Part shown: one piece after another, positions 36,083 through 46,022 of the stretch
Numbering within the stretch: the stretch's first letter is position 1
Layout: the number at the start of each line of letters is the position of its first letter
Source of the DNA: Triticum aestivum
Lineage: Eukaryota > Streptophyta > Magnoliopsida > Poales > Poaceae
Length of the DNA: 64,000 bases
NCBI RefSeq assembly: GCF_018294505.1
Contig: NC_057798.1
Span: 376,026,189-376,090,188, forward strand
Direction of reading: 5' to 3'
The notes under the pieces: model-generated
What the model was told of the DNA's origin: nothing
Database searches by the model: none
What the model saw: only the letters and a program-made list of their open reading frames with translations
Made by a program: the position numbers and the translations under genes

Positions 36083-36816
36083 GTGCTCCTCACATAGAGT
36101 GGTTCGAATCTGACTTGATCAAACTTTGTGATGTAGCATGAATAGAGTTTGAGATAAGAATATCATAGATAGCTAGAGAGGGTTCTTAGGCATTCTTGTC
36201 CATCCACTTGGCAAAAAGAAAAGAAGCCAAACAAGCAAAACTACAAGTGGATGTCCTCGAATGAGTAAAATATGCAAACGACATGCTCACACAATAAAAT
36301 GGCAGATAAAATATGTGTCAAAGCATGCACAACCAATTCTAGCATCTATCAAGCAATTGGCAATGACTAGGTCATCTATATATGAGTATATTGACTTAGG
36401 AGTCAAATGAGAACATTTGATCATAGGTCATACTCATCGTTTAAGCTCAAGTGGGGTTGCCACTTTTACATAATGCATTGATGTGTTCACATCATTAGAG
36501 TTGCTTTAGCTCAATTCTTAGAGTAAAGCTCCCCTTAGATGTGAGATCCCCCAGAGAGGGATGAACTAACCTTGGGTTTTGTCGATGTTGACTTCATGTA
36601 GGTGTCGAAGATGTGGATGCTCTATGTTGATGTTGATCTTTTGGAGCAATCATTTGGAGTGAGTTGCACTTTCAATACCTACACGGGTTAGTCCCACAAG
36701 GAACAAACAAGGATATCCATAGACATAGAGTGATGCACACACAAGATGATATCCATGAAAGCATTAGGTTACCTTGTCCCTTGTCTTACCAACAAGAGGG
36801 TTTGTGACTCCATGAA
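36083..36816 (-). other. Spacer between gag and internal promoter (element B)
   Basis: No gene is seen. At 36662-36675 it contains a 14-mer identical to the LTR terminus plus one flanking base (minus strand TTGAAAGTGCAACT). Confidence 0.6.
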
Positions 36817-39044
36817 CTAGTGCAAGATGTGGAAGTTGATTGCACTTGTCCTTGCCAAAATAATAAGAGTGAAGTATGTTGGCGGAGTCACCCTCAAGAA
36901 CTCTCTAGTTCTTCTTCTTCGGGATCCACACCATCTTGATGGGAATCCTTGGAGTTGTAGTCCTACTTGATGAAGTAGAACTTGGCGTAGGTTTGGTAAC
37001 CCACTTGACCAAGGCCTTGGGAGCTTCTTCAAATGCATCAATATCCTCTTGAAGCTTGTCCTTGCCTTTATGCTTGTGGTCTTGTGGTGGAAGATCATCT
37101 TGTGCTTGTGTTCCTTTGAAAGAAGTAGGATCATACTTCTTTTGTTGAGGAACAAACTTCGTCTTGGGGTATTGATCTTTTCCCCACTCAACTCCATTGG
37201 CATTGAACTTTCGTTCAAAACCAACACCTTGGTTCTTCCGGTGCCTTCCTTGCTTGCGTACAATTTCTTTGAATTGCTTACTTCCGGCAAGGCTCTTCTA
37301 AACACCTTTCTCTATAATTCCCTTCAATAAGTTGTTTTCTTGCTCAAGTGTAACTTGGCTAAGAGAAGCATTAGTGGAATCAAGAGAACAACTAGAAGCA
37401 ACCACATTGGATTTAGCATGGTGATTATCGTTACTACTAGAGGAAGAATCTTTCTTGTTCTTGTTACTAGTCTTGACTTGAGGCATGTAAGTAGATAAGA
37501 GTAAACGCTTGGCAATGTAAGAAGAACTTTTCTTGCAAAGATCATCATTGATAGCTTTTAAAAACTCATGTTCTTGATCAAGGTTGAGCTTTTCAAAACA
37601 TAATTTCTCATGAGTCCTTAAAAGTTCTCGATGATCTCTTAAGATAGTTTCATGAGCTAACTTAAGAGTGTTTAGTTCTTTAGTAGAAGCTCAATCTTCT
37701 CCTTATCATTGTCATTCGTTTTATCTTGATTAGCATGATTAATTGACGTTTCATCATAGTATTCATCACTAGAGTTGTCAACAAGTAAATCATCATCACC
37801 TAACAAGTCATCTTCATCACTATTGAAATCAACATACTCGGGGTGTAATACCTTAGGGCCTTTAGCCATGAAGCATCTTCCAAGTCCTTCATTTGGTGAA
37901 TCAAATATGTCGTAGGAGTTGGTTGACACAAGTGCTAGACCGGCAACACCTTCATCTTGAGTATGTTCTAAGTCGGAGTGATAGATTCTCTCGGAGTGAT
38001 GTTCGAAATCGGAGCCGGATACCCATTCACCAACATGAGCTTGCTGTCTTTGTTTTGTGTAGCTCTTTGATGATTTGTCCTTCCTTTCCGAATCCTTGCT
38101 TCTCCGGGATGTTCTTCATTCATAACGATCATCTCTACTCCTCCTCTCTCTTGGTGGTGATTCTTCTCTTCTACTTCTTCTCTTCTCTTGTAGGGTCTTC
38201 CACAATTGTAGTAATTACGCTCTCGACTCGAAGATCTTTTGTCATTGTACGACCTTGACTTGGAACTTCTTTCCTTGCTTCTACTCTTGTAGAACTTGTT
38301 GAAGTTCTTCACCATTAGGCTCAATTCTTCATTGAAGGCTTGTTTCTCACTTGATGATGTGGGAGCTTCACATGAGGCTTTGTAAGCACCACTTGACTTG
38401 TTATGGAGCTCTTCCTTATCCTTGAGTGACATCTCATGAGCAACAATTCTTCCAATGACGTCCGTTGGCTTGAGATTCTTGTAATTGGGCATCATTTGGA
38501 TCAATGTGCACACGGTATCATATTTTCCATCCAAGGCTCTTAGGATCTTCTCGATGATGAATTTGTCAGTCATCTCTTCACTTCCTAAGTCGGCAATCTC
38601 ATTTGTGATGAGAGCAAGCCTAGAGTACATTTCAGCGACGCCTTCACCATCCTTCATCTTGAACTTGTCAAGTTGACTTTGAAGCACATCCAATTTGGAT
38701 TCCTTGACGGAGTCGGTACCTTCGTGCATGTCAATCAAAGTGTCCCAAATTTCCTTTGCATTCTCAAGACGGCTGATTTTGTTGAATTCTTCGGGGCACA
38801 ATCCGTTGAAGAGGATATCACAAGCTTGAACGTTGTATTGCAGCATCTTCAACTCTTCCATGCTAGCTTCACGATTCGGTTCTCTCCCATCAAAGAATTC
38901 ACCTTGCAAGCCAATACACACAATAGCCCATACGGCAGGGTTATGTCTAAGAATATGCATTTTCATATTATGCTTCCAACTAGCAAAATTAGTACCATCA
39001 AAGTAAGGACCTCTACGGTGATAATTTCCCTCGCTAGACGCCAT
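36817..39044 (-). pseudogene. Copia-type gag of element B, frameshifted
   Basis: ATG at 39044 opens 358 codons. The N-terminal gag domain has FDGTNFASWKHNMKMHIL, then LSRLENAKEIWDTL-like and MYSRLALITNEIADLG segments, and ends in a KPTDVIGRIVAHE stretch. These are classic UBN2/copia gag features. An RS-rich linker leads to YYNCGRPYKRR, where the zinc knuckle should be: its His and last Cys are missing, consistent with a short deletion. The frame then shifts. The C-terminal part continues in other frames (37929-37672, then 37660-36817) with a serine/aspartate region, a helical segment, GVGFERKFNANGVEWG and KMVWIPKK. At least three lesions are visible. The parent product would be the particle protein. 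Confidence 0.82.
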
Positions 39045-39115
39045 ACTCTCCTAGGTTGTGAAACCAAGGCTATGACCACCAAAAACTATGGAAATCAAAG
39101 CAAATGGAGACCAAA

Positions 39116-39127
39116 GCTCTGATACCA
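39116..39127 (-). other. Primer binding site, element B
   Basis: On the minus strand TGGTATCAGAGC, two bases after the LTR end CCTACA. It is complementary to initiator tRNA-Met. Confidence 0.93.
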
Positions 39128-39943
39128 CTTGTAGGATCGAAAGTATGTCTAGAGGGGGGGTGATTAGACTACTTGACCAAATAAAAGCTTACCTTTTCCC
39201 AATGATAATTCTTGAGAGATTTTAACAAAGATAGACAAGTCAAGCAATCTTAACACAATTCAAGCAAGCATGCAAAGAGTATATGAGCAGCGGAAAGTAA
39301 AGCGTGCAACTTGCAAGAATGTAACGGGAAGGGTTTGGAGAGTGCAAACGCAATAGGAGACATGGATGTTTTTGTCGTGGTTCCGATAGGTGGTGCTATC
39401 GTACATCCACGTTGATGGAGACTTCAACCCACGAAGGGTAACGTCTGCGCGAGTCCATGGAGGGCTCCACCCAAGAAGGGTCCACGAAGAAGCAACCTTG
39501 TCTATCCCACCATGGCCGTCGCCCACGAAGGACTTGCCTCACTAGCTGTAGATCTTCACGAAGTAGGCGATCTCCTTGCCCGTACAAACTCCTTGGTTCA
39601 ACTCCACAATCTTGTCGGAGGCTCCCAAGTGACACCTAGCCAATCTAGGAGACACCACTCTCCAAGAAGTAACAAATGATGTGTTGATGATGAACTCCTT
39701 GCTCTTGTGCTTCAAATGATAGTCTCCCCAACACTCAACTCTCTCTCACAGGATTTGGATTTGGTGGAAAGAAGGTTTGAGTGGAAAGCAACCTGGGGAA
39801 GGCTAGAGATCAAGATTCATATGGTAGGATTGGAATATCTTGACCTCAACACAAGTGTAGGTGGTTCTCTCTCAGAAAATGTAAGTTGGAAGTGTAGGTT
39901 TATTCTGATGGCTCTCTCCATGAATGAAGAGGAGGTGGAGGGG

Positions 39944-39951
39944 TATATATA
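39944..39951 (-). promoter_or_regulatory. LTR TATA box (element B, 5' LTR)
   Basis: TATATATA within the near-palindromic minus-strand context GTGGAGGCTATATATACCCC. It lies 43 bp downstream (minus sense) of the palindrome array. Confidence 0.65.
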
Positions 39952-39993
39952 GCCTCCACAAAAATTCTAACCGTTACACACAACTTACCAATC

Positions 39994-40453
39994 TCGGTGG
40001 GACCGAATTGAGAAACTCGGTCAGACCGATTCAGTAAATCTAGTGACCGTTAGGATTTTCGGTGGGACCGACATGCAACTCAGTAGGACCGATATGGTTA
40101 GGGTTAGGGCATAACGTAATCTCGGTGAGACCGATTACACAAACTCGGTGAGACCAATTTTTGTAATAAGCTAACTAGAGAGTTGGTCAGGTAAACTCGG
40201 TGGGACCGATTTGCTCATCTCGGTTGGACCGAAACGTTACGAAGGGGAAACAGAGAGTTTACATTGCAATCTTGGTGGGACCGATCACTCATCTCGGTTG
40301 GACCAAAACGTTACGAAGGGAAATAGAGAGATTACAATCCCATCTCGGTGTGACCGAGATCCCTATCGGTGAGACCGATTTGCCTAGGGTTTGTGGCAGT
40401 GGCTATGACATATGAACTCGGTGGCACCGGATAGAAAGAATCGGTGGGGCCGA
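39994..40453 (-). promoter_or_regulatory. Palindrome array TCGGTnnnACCGA, 5' LTR of B
   Basis: Fourteen sites in 460 bp. Eight have perfect arms; centres include GGG, CAG, GAG, TGG and GTG. Placed upstream of the LTR TATA box, it looks like a multi-site enhancer. Confidence 0.88.
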
Positions 40454-40813
40454 GTTTGACTTTTGGTTTAGGTCATATGTGGATGTGAGAAAGTAGTTGA
40501 GGGCTTCTGAGCATATCACTAAGCACTTTGAAGCAAGAACCTCATTAAGCAATACCTCATCCCTCCATGATAGTATTGGCTTTTCCTATAGACTCAATGT
40601 GATCTTGGATCACTAAAATATAAAATGTGGAGTCTTGAGCTTTGAGCTTGAGCCAATCGTTTTGTCCTTAGCATTTTGAGGGGTCCACTTTTCTCATCCA
40701 TGCCATGCCAATCATTGAGCTTTCCTGAAATATTTATCTTTGAATAGTATTAGCTCAATGAGCTATATGTTGTTAGGAATTACCAAAACCACCTAGGGAT
40801 AGTTTCACTTTCA

Positions 40814-40818
40814 ACTAT
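40814..40818. other. Target site duplication of element B, right
   Basis: ACTAT, matching 23721-23725. Confidence 0.95.
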
Positions 40819-41174
40819 GCAATATTTTTTCTCCTTGATGGTACGTGAATCGTGCACATACTCGATGACGCAGCACGGGATGGTAGCCATGGACATGGTC
40901 GACCCTTTTTGGAGAGAGTACTAAATAACTTTGATGTGTCCCATCAACTCACAGAACAACGAGAAGCTTGCTTACTATGCCCTCTTCCTCGCCCATACGC
41001 GCGTGGTGGCTCGCAACACGAGGAGAAGCTTTTGCTTACAATAGTGGGCTTAATACAAGCGGTGGACGTGCATCAGTTCATTTGGTGTCAGATTGCCAGA
41101 AGTATATACTATAGTACCATCATCATTGTTCGACTTCCGGAAGAGGCGAAGAGCCAAGCGCAAGGTCACCTACT
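40819..41174. repeat. Local duplication, copy 2, right part
   Basis: Continues the match to copy 1 (about 21780-22137) after element B: GGTAGCCATGGACATGGTCG, GATGTGTCCCATCAACTC and GCCAAGCGCAAGGTCA are shared. Confidence 0.72.
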
Positions 41175-41277
41175 CTCCTTTAGTAGTATAGTACTATAGC
41201 CAAAGTTGTGCCACCTTTATAGAGCATGGTTAATAATACATGCGGGTCTTGCAGCGGCACATCATTTAGAGCAAGTA

Positions 41278-41532
41278 CTCCCTCCGTTTCTTTTATTTCA
41301 TTTGTAGGATTGTTAAAACACAGGAATAGGAAAAATAAAGGATTGTAGTGGCATGTCCACTTGAATTCCATAGTATTAGCACAACATTTGATACCACGTG
41401 AAAAACAAAGGAAGTGAAAAAAAAGTTGGAGTGGATGCTAGATTGCCAATGAACACATGATTTCATAGGAAAAATTCCTATAACATTCTATCCTATGTAT
41501 CGAACGACCAATGTAGGAAAATTATGAGCGGG
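41278..41532. mobile_element. Degenerate MITE-like repeat
   Basis: Starts CTCCCTCCGTTTC after TA, like many grass MITEs, and contains ACACAGGAATAGGAAAAATA and ATAGGAAAAATTCCTATA words common in Triticeae MITEs. The right end merges with the start of element E and has no clear inverted partner. Confidence 0.4.
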
Positions 41533-42014
41533 CGAGGGAGTCTTGGATTCGGGGGTCCTCAGGTGTCTGACCTATCCAATATGGGCCAAACTGGTGGGCT
41601 GTGAAGACAAAGTAGAAAACCTCCCCCCATGTCTGGGTAGGACTCCTGTGTGCGTGGGTAGCCAGATTGGTGTCCTAATATGCTCTTTCCTTCTCTTGTA
41701 AACCGACTTGATGTAACCCTAGGCTCCTCCGGTGTGTATATAAACCGGAGGGTTTAGTCCATAGAGGGGATCATCACAATCATAATATTCATAGGCTAGA
41801 CAAGCTAGGGTTTAGCCATTACGATCTCGAGGTAGATCAACTCTTGTAACCCCTATACTCATCGAATACAATCAAGTAGGACGTAGGGTTTTACCTCCTT
41901 TAAGAGGGCCCGAACATGGGTAAACAATGTGTCCCATTGTCCATTGTTACCATCGATCCTTAGACGCATAGCTTGGGCCCGCCTACCCAAGATTTGCTGG
42001 TTTTGACACCGACA
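41533..42014 (+). repeat. 5' LTR of element E
   Basis: 482 bp, starting CGAGGGAGTCTTGGATT (first base changed from the usual T) and ending TTTTGACACCGACA. TATATAAA lies at 41737-41744. The sequence after it (TTGGTGTTTTCATTG) parallels element C. Confidence 0.85.
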
Positions 42015-42219
42015 TTGGTGTTTTCATTGGGAGCTCTGTTGTGTAGTCCCGAAAAAGCGATCTTTGGCTCGCCTAGTCATCAACTACAACATCACCTATG
42101 GAAGGAGCCTAACTTCTGGGCAGATCCTCTAGATAGGTGCCCGTATGGCCATCAAGCCAACATCGCCCCCTACGATCGCCAAACACCGTCTCCGCATCAG
42201 TCTTGAGTACTCAGAAAAG

Positions 42220-43092
42220 ATGGATCCGGGAGACGTCTCGTCCTTAAACGAGCTGCTAGATCGCATCGCCGCCCTTGGGGTTTCAACGGATTATGGTCGG
42301 ATCGGGCTTAAACCTGACTAGAGGGAAATCAATCACCCGTCGGTTACCCACCTCGTAGCGATCGTCGAGGAATGAGCCAATGACACCTCTCTCCCTATGT
42401 TGAGAACCAGATATGTTTGGATCTCTGAACCCCTTGAGCCGGATACCCTCCCTTCAGATGGGACTTTGCGTCCCCCAAACTCTGGATCGAACGTAGGATC
42501 GGTGGAGCACTTAGATCTCCCTAGACCTGAACTGGTCACCTCGGAGATTTTGCAACCTCCGGACACATATGTGGGTCGGGATTAAAATTTTAGCCCACCC
42601 ACCCACCACAATCAATACTCTCCAAGAAATTTAGGACATCTAGTCATATATGACCTGATGTATGTAGGCAGCAATCTCTGGAAACGGTCCATCACTTTTG
42701 GGCCAGATTCCTACTTGTTAAAAACAAGATCAAAGCTTGCTGCAACGACAATGTAGTCTCGGTCTTCCATCGGAATTGTACCGACGAGGGAATCTAGAAT
42801 GCCCTCGACCGTCGTCACATATAGAGCTTCACGGAACTATACAGGTGGTACAAAAGTACTAAGCAATGGAAAGCACATGGAAGGCCCAGAAAACTCAACT
42901 GGAGCCTCCTGTCTTTAAGCAGTGTGCGGCCCGGGCTAAACATATACACCCTAGTGAGGCATCCGATTATCAGTCCGTTGGCAGAAAAACCAAACCCTTT
43001 ATGGGATAAAGGTTTGTTCTTGACGAACTCCTTGACAAGCCCTGTCCGATACATGCCACTCTGAGTATAGACTCAACCCATAGTCTTCGTAC
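42220..43092 (+). pseudogene. Highly decayed gag region of element E
   Basis: ATG at 42220 starts MDPGDVSSLNELLDRIAALG, after which stops appear every few dozen codons in all frames. No gag domain or zinc knuckle can be read with confidence. It is assigned by position between LTR and protease. Confidence 0.45.
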
Positions 43093-43821
43093 ATGCTGGG
43101 TACTCAGGCAGGTAGCAAAAAGTGGGGAGGCCATCCTCGCCACCATCACTCCAGAGAAAACTCTCTGGAGAGATATGATTTTAATGTCCTCACGGTCTTC
43201 GAGACCTTTTCTTCAAATAATCAGTGTAAAAGGGCACTCCGTGACCTCGTCGAAGTCCACCAAGTAACTGCGCTGAGCCCATGGAACGACGCGACAATAA
43301 CCTTCACTACCGAAAACGAACCAAAGCCTCGGTCAATCCGAGCACCCGCCGCCCTTGTTCTAAACCCCATTATGGACGACTTTGGACTTCCCAAAGTGCT
43401 CATGGACGGCGGCAGTGGGCTTAACATCATCTATGAGGACACGCTCGACAAAATGCAGATTGATAGAACATGCATCCAGCAAAGCAGCACCACCTTTCAT
43501 AGAATCATCCCCAGTCGAGAAGCACAATGCTCTAGGAGAATTAAATTGGACGTAGTATTCGGCATGCCCGTAAACTACAGGTCTGAAGAGTTGCTCTTCC
43601 ATGTGGTCCCCTTCAACAGCGGATATCACGCCATCCTTGGACGAGATGCCTTCTCACACTTCCAAGCTATACCCCATTACGGATATATGAAACTCAAAAT
43701 GCCAGGACCCAATGGAATCATCACAATCTCGAGTGAACCAGATAAACAATCCGTTCTGAAAACAAAACCGCATCCTTGGCCCTCGAGGCACTATCCGAAG
43801 CCCAAGCGGCCAAAGAACTAA
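43093..43821 (+). pseudogene. Retropepsin region of element E
   Basis: An open stretch of 242 codons contains LNPIMDDFGLPKVLMDGGSG, the aspartic-protease active site with the D-G-G form, then IIYEDTLDKM, and later LLFHVVPFNSGYHAILGRDA, HFQAIPHYGYMKLKMPGPNG. These follow the order of Tat-type gypsy proteases and closely parallel element C. The stretch is open but is separated from gag and RT by frame changes, so no polyprotein could be made. Confidence 0.75.
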
Positions 43822-44643
43822 CCACCCTACAATCAACGGTGGATATAGACGATGTGATTCTCGATAAGAGACCTAAATCCACCTCTTTCAAGCCAGCAGA
43901 GGAAATAGTTAAATTTCAAGTGCACCCGATGGACCCCAATAAAACAACATCCATCAGAACACAGCTGGATCCAACAGTAGATGTCGCCTTACGCACATTT
44001 TTACGTGAAAATTGGGATATCTTTGCCTGGCATCCACCGGACATGCCCGGGATCCCTCACAGGCTGGCCGAACACAGCCTAAACATCATTAAGGGGTTTA
44101 AACCCATTAAGCAGACACTGCGGCGATTTTCTGAACCCAAGCATCAAGCCATGTGGGAAGAGCTATCCAAACTGCTAGAAGCCGGGTTCATCAGGGAAAT
44201 CAAACACCCGGATTGGCTAGCCAACTTGGTCATGGTGCCAAAGAAGGACAAATCCTGATGCCTTTGTGTCCATTTCAAAGACCTCAATAAAGCTTGCCCT
44301 AAAGATCCTTTTCCATTGCCCCACATTGACCAGATCATCTATGCAACTGTAGGACACGATTCACTGTGTTTCCCCGACGCTTATTTCGGATACCATCAGA
44401 TTAAAATGAAGGAATATGACTAGGCCGCAACGGTGTTCATCACCCCGTGTGTCCCTTTCTGCTTCAACACTATGCCCTTTGGGCTTAAAAATGTAGGTGC
44501 CACTTACCAACGTATGATTCAAACATGCTTGGAAAAACAAATTGGCAAAACAGTTGAAGCATATGTGGACAACGTGGTCATCAAAACCAAACACATCGAA
44601 ACACTGGTGGACAACCTTCGCCTCACCTTCGACAACCTCAAAA
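43776..44643 (+). pseudogene. Reverse transcriptase fragment of element E, active site altered
   Basis: The region runs through ENWDIFAWHPPDMPGIP, AGFIREIKHPDWLANLVMVPK and DLNKACPKDPFPLPHIDQ to MPFGLKNVGATYQRMIQ and the YVD-box. In-frame stops occur at 44257 (TGA) and near 44420 (TAG). The catalytic box reads YVDN at 44562-44573 instead of the family's YVDD, so the second metal-binding aspartate is lost. All three lesions fit C-to-T or G-to-A transitions, as expected for methylated, silenced DNA. The thumb, RNase H and integrase are missing beyond the junction with D. Confidence 0.82.
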
Positions 44644-46009
44644 CGTCGCCGGATCAAGTCGCCGGTGACCTTACAGGACGGTGGTGGCTCGTCGGAGTTT
44701 CTATTCCGGCGACCATTCACATGGCGGAGGGCATCTACGCGTTGCGGGTGCTCGGCCGCATCCATCTACGCAAGTGGGAGGGGCTGAGGTTAGCCGAGCT
44801 CACTGGAGTCAAGCTCATGGCGGCGGCCGGAGTTCGGCCTCGGTTGTTTAGCCGCTGTGGTGCATGCGGAAGCTTTCAGAAGGGCTCTCTGGCCTCTTGG
44901 TGATGTGAGAAACTCGCCTCCATGCTCGGATGCGACCGGCGCAAGCTCTAGCGACGGCGGAGCCAAATGCAACGGCGAGGAGTTTCAGCCATGGTGGTTC
45001 GATGGCTAGAGGGCGTGCGCGTGCATGGTAGAAGGGGGGGGATGAAAGCAGCAGCTCACAGTGAGATTGGCGGCACGAGAGCAAGGTCGGGGATGCGTTG
45101 TCGACGATAAATCGACCGCGGTGATCTCCGGTGGCCGGGGGCGAAGACGACGATGGTGGCAATGATGCAGGGCCTCAGAGGATGCGTGGCTCGTCGGGCG
45201 TGATGCAGACGATGAGGCGGAGCTGATGGACACGGCGGTTGCTCGAGGAATGGCCGGTGAGCGCGGTGGCAGTGGACGGCGGTGATGGCCGCGCTAGAGC
45301 TTCGTAGGGGAGAGAGCCAGAGGTGGAGGAGAGAGCAGCGAGTGAGGGAGAGGGGACAGGGGCTTCAGGGCATCGTCGTGGCGTCGCTAGGAGGGTCTGG
45401 GGAAGCAGGAGGTGTCCAGGGCAGCGCCGGCGCTCGCCACGCACCTGGTTGTCCTCCTGGCAGAGGAGGAAGAAGACGGTGCTGCCCCTTTGGACTGGGC
45501 TGCTACAGTGCTAGGCCAGGTGGGCTGCAAGTAAGTCCAGGTAACTCCTCTCTCTCTCTCTCTCTCTCTTATTTCTGTTACCTTTTCTAATTTCTGTTTT
45601 TTTGTTATGGTTTAAAATAAATAGTAAATCATTCATAAAATCCTGGAAATAATTATGGGTGCTTTCTGAGTTATTCCAGTGACCCTTAACAATTTCCAAC
45701 ATTTTTGGAGCATCTAAAATATATATAGCATTTAAATAGCTCCAATTCAAACATGGTTGAATTAATTCAAAGTCTAAATATGTCCTACAAAAATGTCAAC
45801 CATTTTTGGTAGATGCTTCCACCTTAATCCAGAAATGATGAACATTTTAAAGGGCATTTTGAGTTCATTGAAAATATTTTTAGGTTGACCCTATTTGAGT
45901 TCCATTTGATGCTAGGGTTTGAACATCCCCATTTCAACTTTCAAAAGAATTTAAACATGATGTAACAAGATGCAAACACCAGGCAGTACCAGAAGCTAGG
46001 GATGTGACA
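44644..46009 (-). repeat. Truncated 3' LTR of element D
   Basis: Matches 52797-54156 end to end and starts TGTCACATCC at 46009 on the minus strand. The remaining ~2.8 kb of the LTR are absent. It contains a CT run at 45549-45569. Confidence 0.9.
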
Positions 46010-46022
46010 ACTGACCCCCACT
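46010..46022 (-). other. Polypurine tract of element D
   Basis: AGTGGGGGTCAGT on the minus strand, directly before the LTR start. It supports the minus orientation. Confidence 0.7.

Larger units (their letters stand above)
23726..40813 (-). mobile_element. Element B: non-autonomous LTR retrotransposon with gag and ORF2
   Basis: The two LTRs (23726-32596, interrupted, and 39130-40813) start TGAAAGTG and end CCTACA on the minus strand. They are flanked by perfect ACTAT duplications. On the minus strand the order is 5' LTR, primer binding site, copia-type gag, a palindrome array with an internal TATA box, ORF2, polypurine tract, 3' LTR. Without nested element C and its extra duplication it is about 9.9 kb. 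No RT, RNase H or integrase is seen. The LTRs are almost equal in length (1688 and 1684 bp) and very similar, so insertion is fairly recent, but gag and ORF2 already carry lesions, perhaps inherited from a non-coding master copy. Confidence 0.95.
39130..40813 (-). repeat. 5' LTR of element B
   Basis: 1684 bp, uninterrupted copy. It begins TGAAAGTG at 40813 and ends CCTACA at 39130 on the minus strand. Confidence 0.95.
41533..44643 (+). mobile_element. Element E: truncated gypsy element (5' LTR to RT)
   Basis: The 5' LTR, then decayed gag, protease and reverse transcriptase in order on the plus strand. The element stops abruptly inside RT where element D begins; the rest of pol and the 3' LTR are gone. 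Its LTR end, primer side and protease resemble those of element C. Confidence 0.85.

Noticed and set aside
31777..40453. Regularly repeated palindromes as a possible CRISPR array
   Set aside because: Repeat units are 13 bp, spacing is irregular, many copies are degenerate, they lie in an LTR of a plant retrotransposon, and no cas-like gene exists.
44533..44903. RT frame of E apparently continuing to a 156-codon protein
   Set aside because: The last ~80 codons come from the D LTR beyond the deletion junction; the same words recur at 52862-53056 in the other LTR, so the fusion is accidental.
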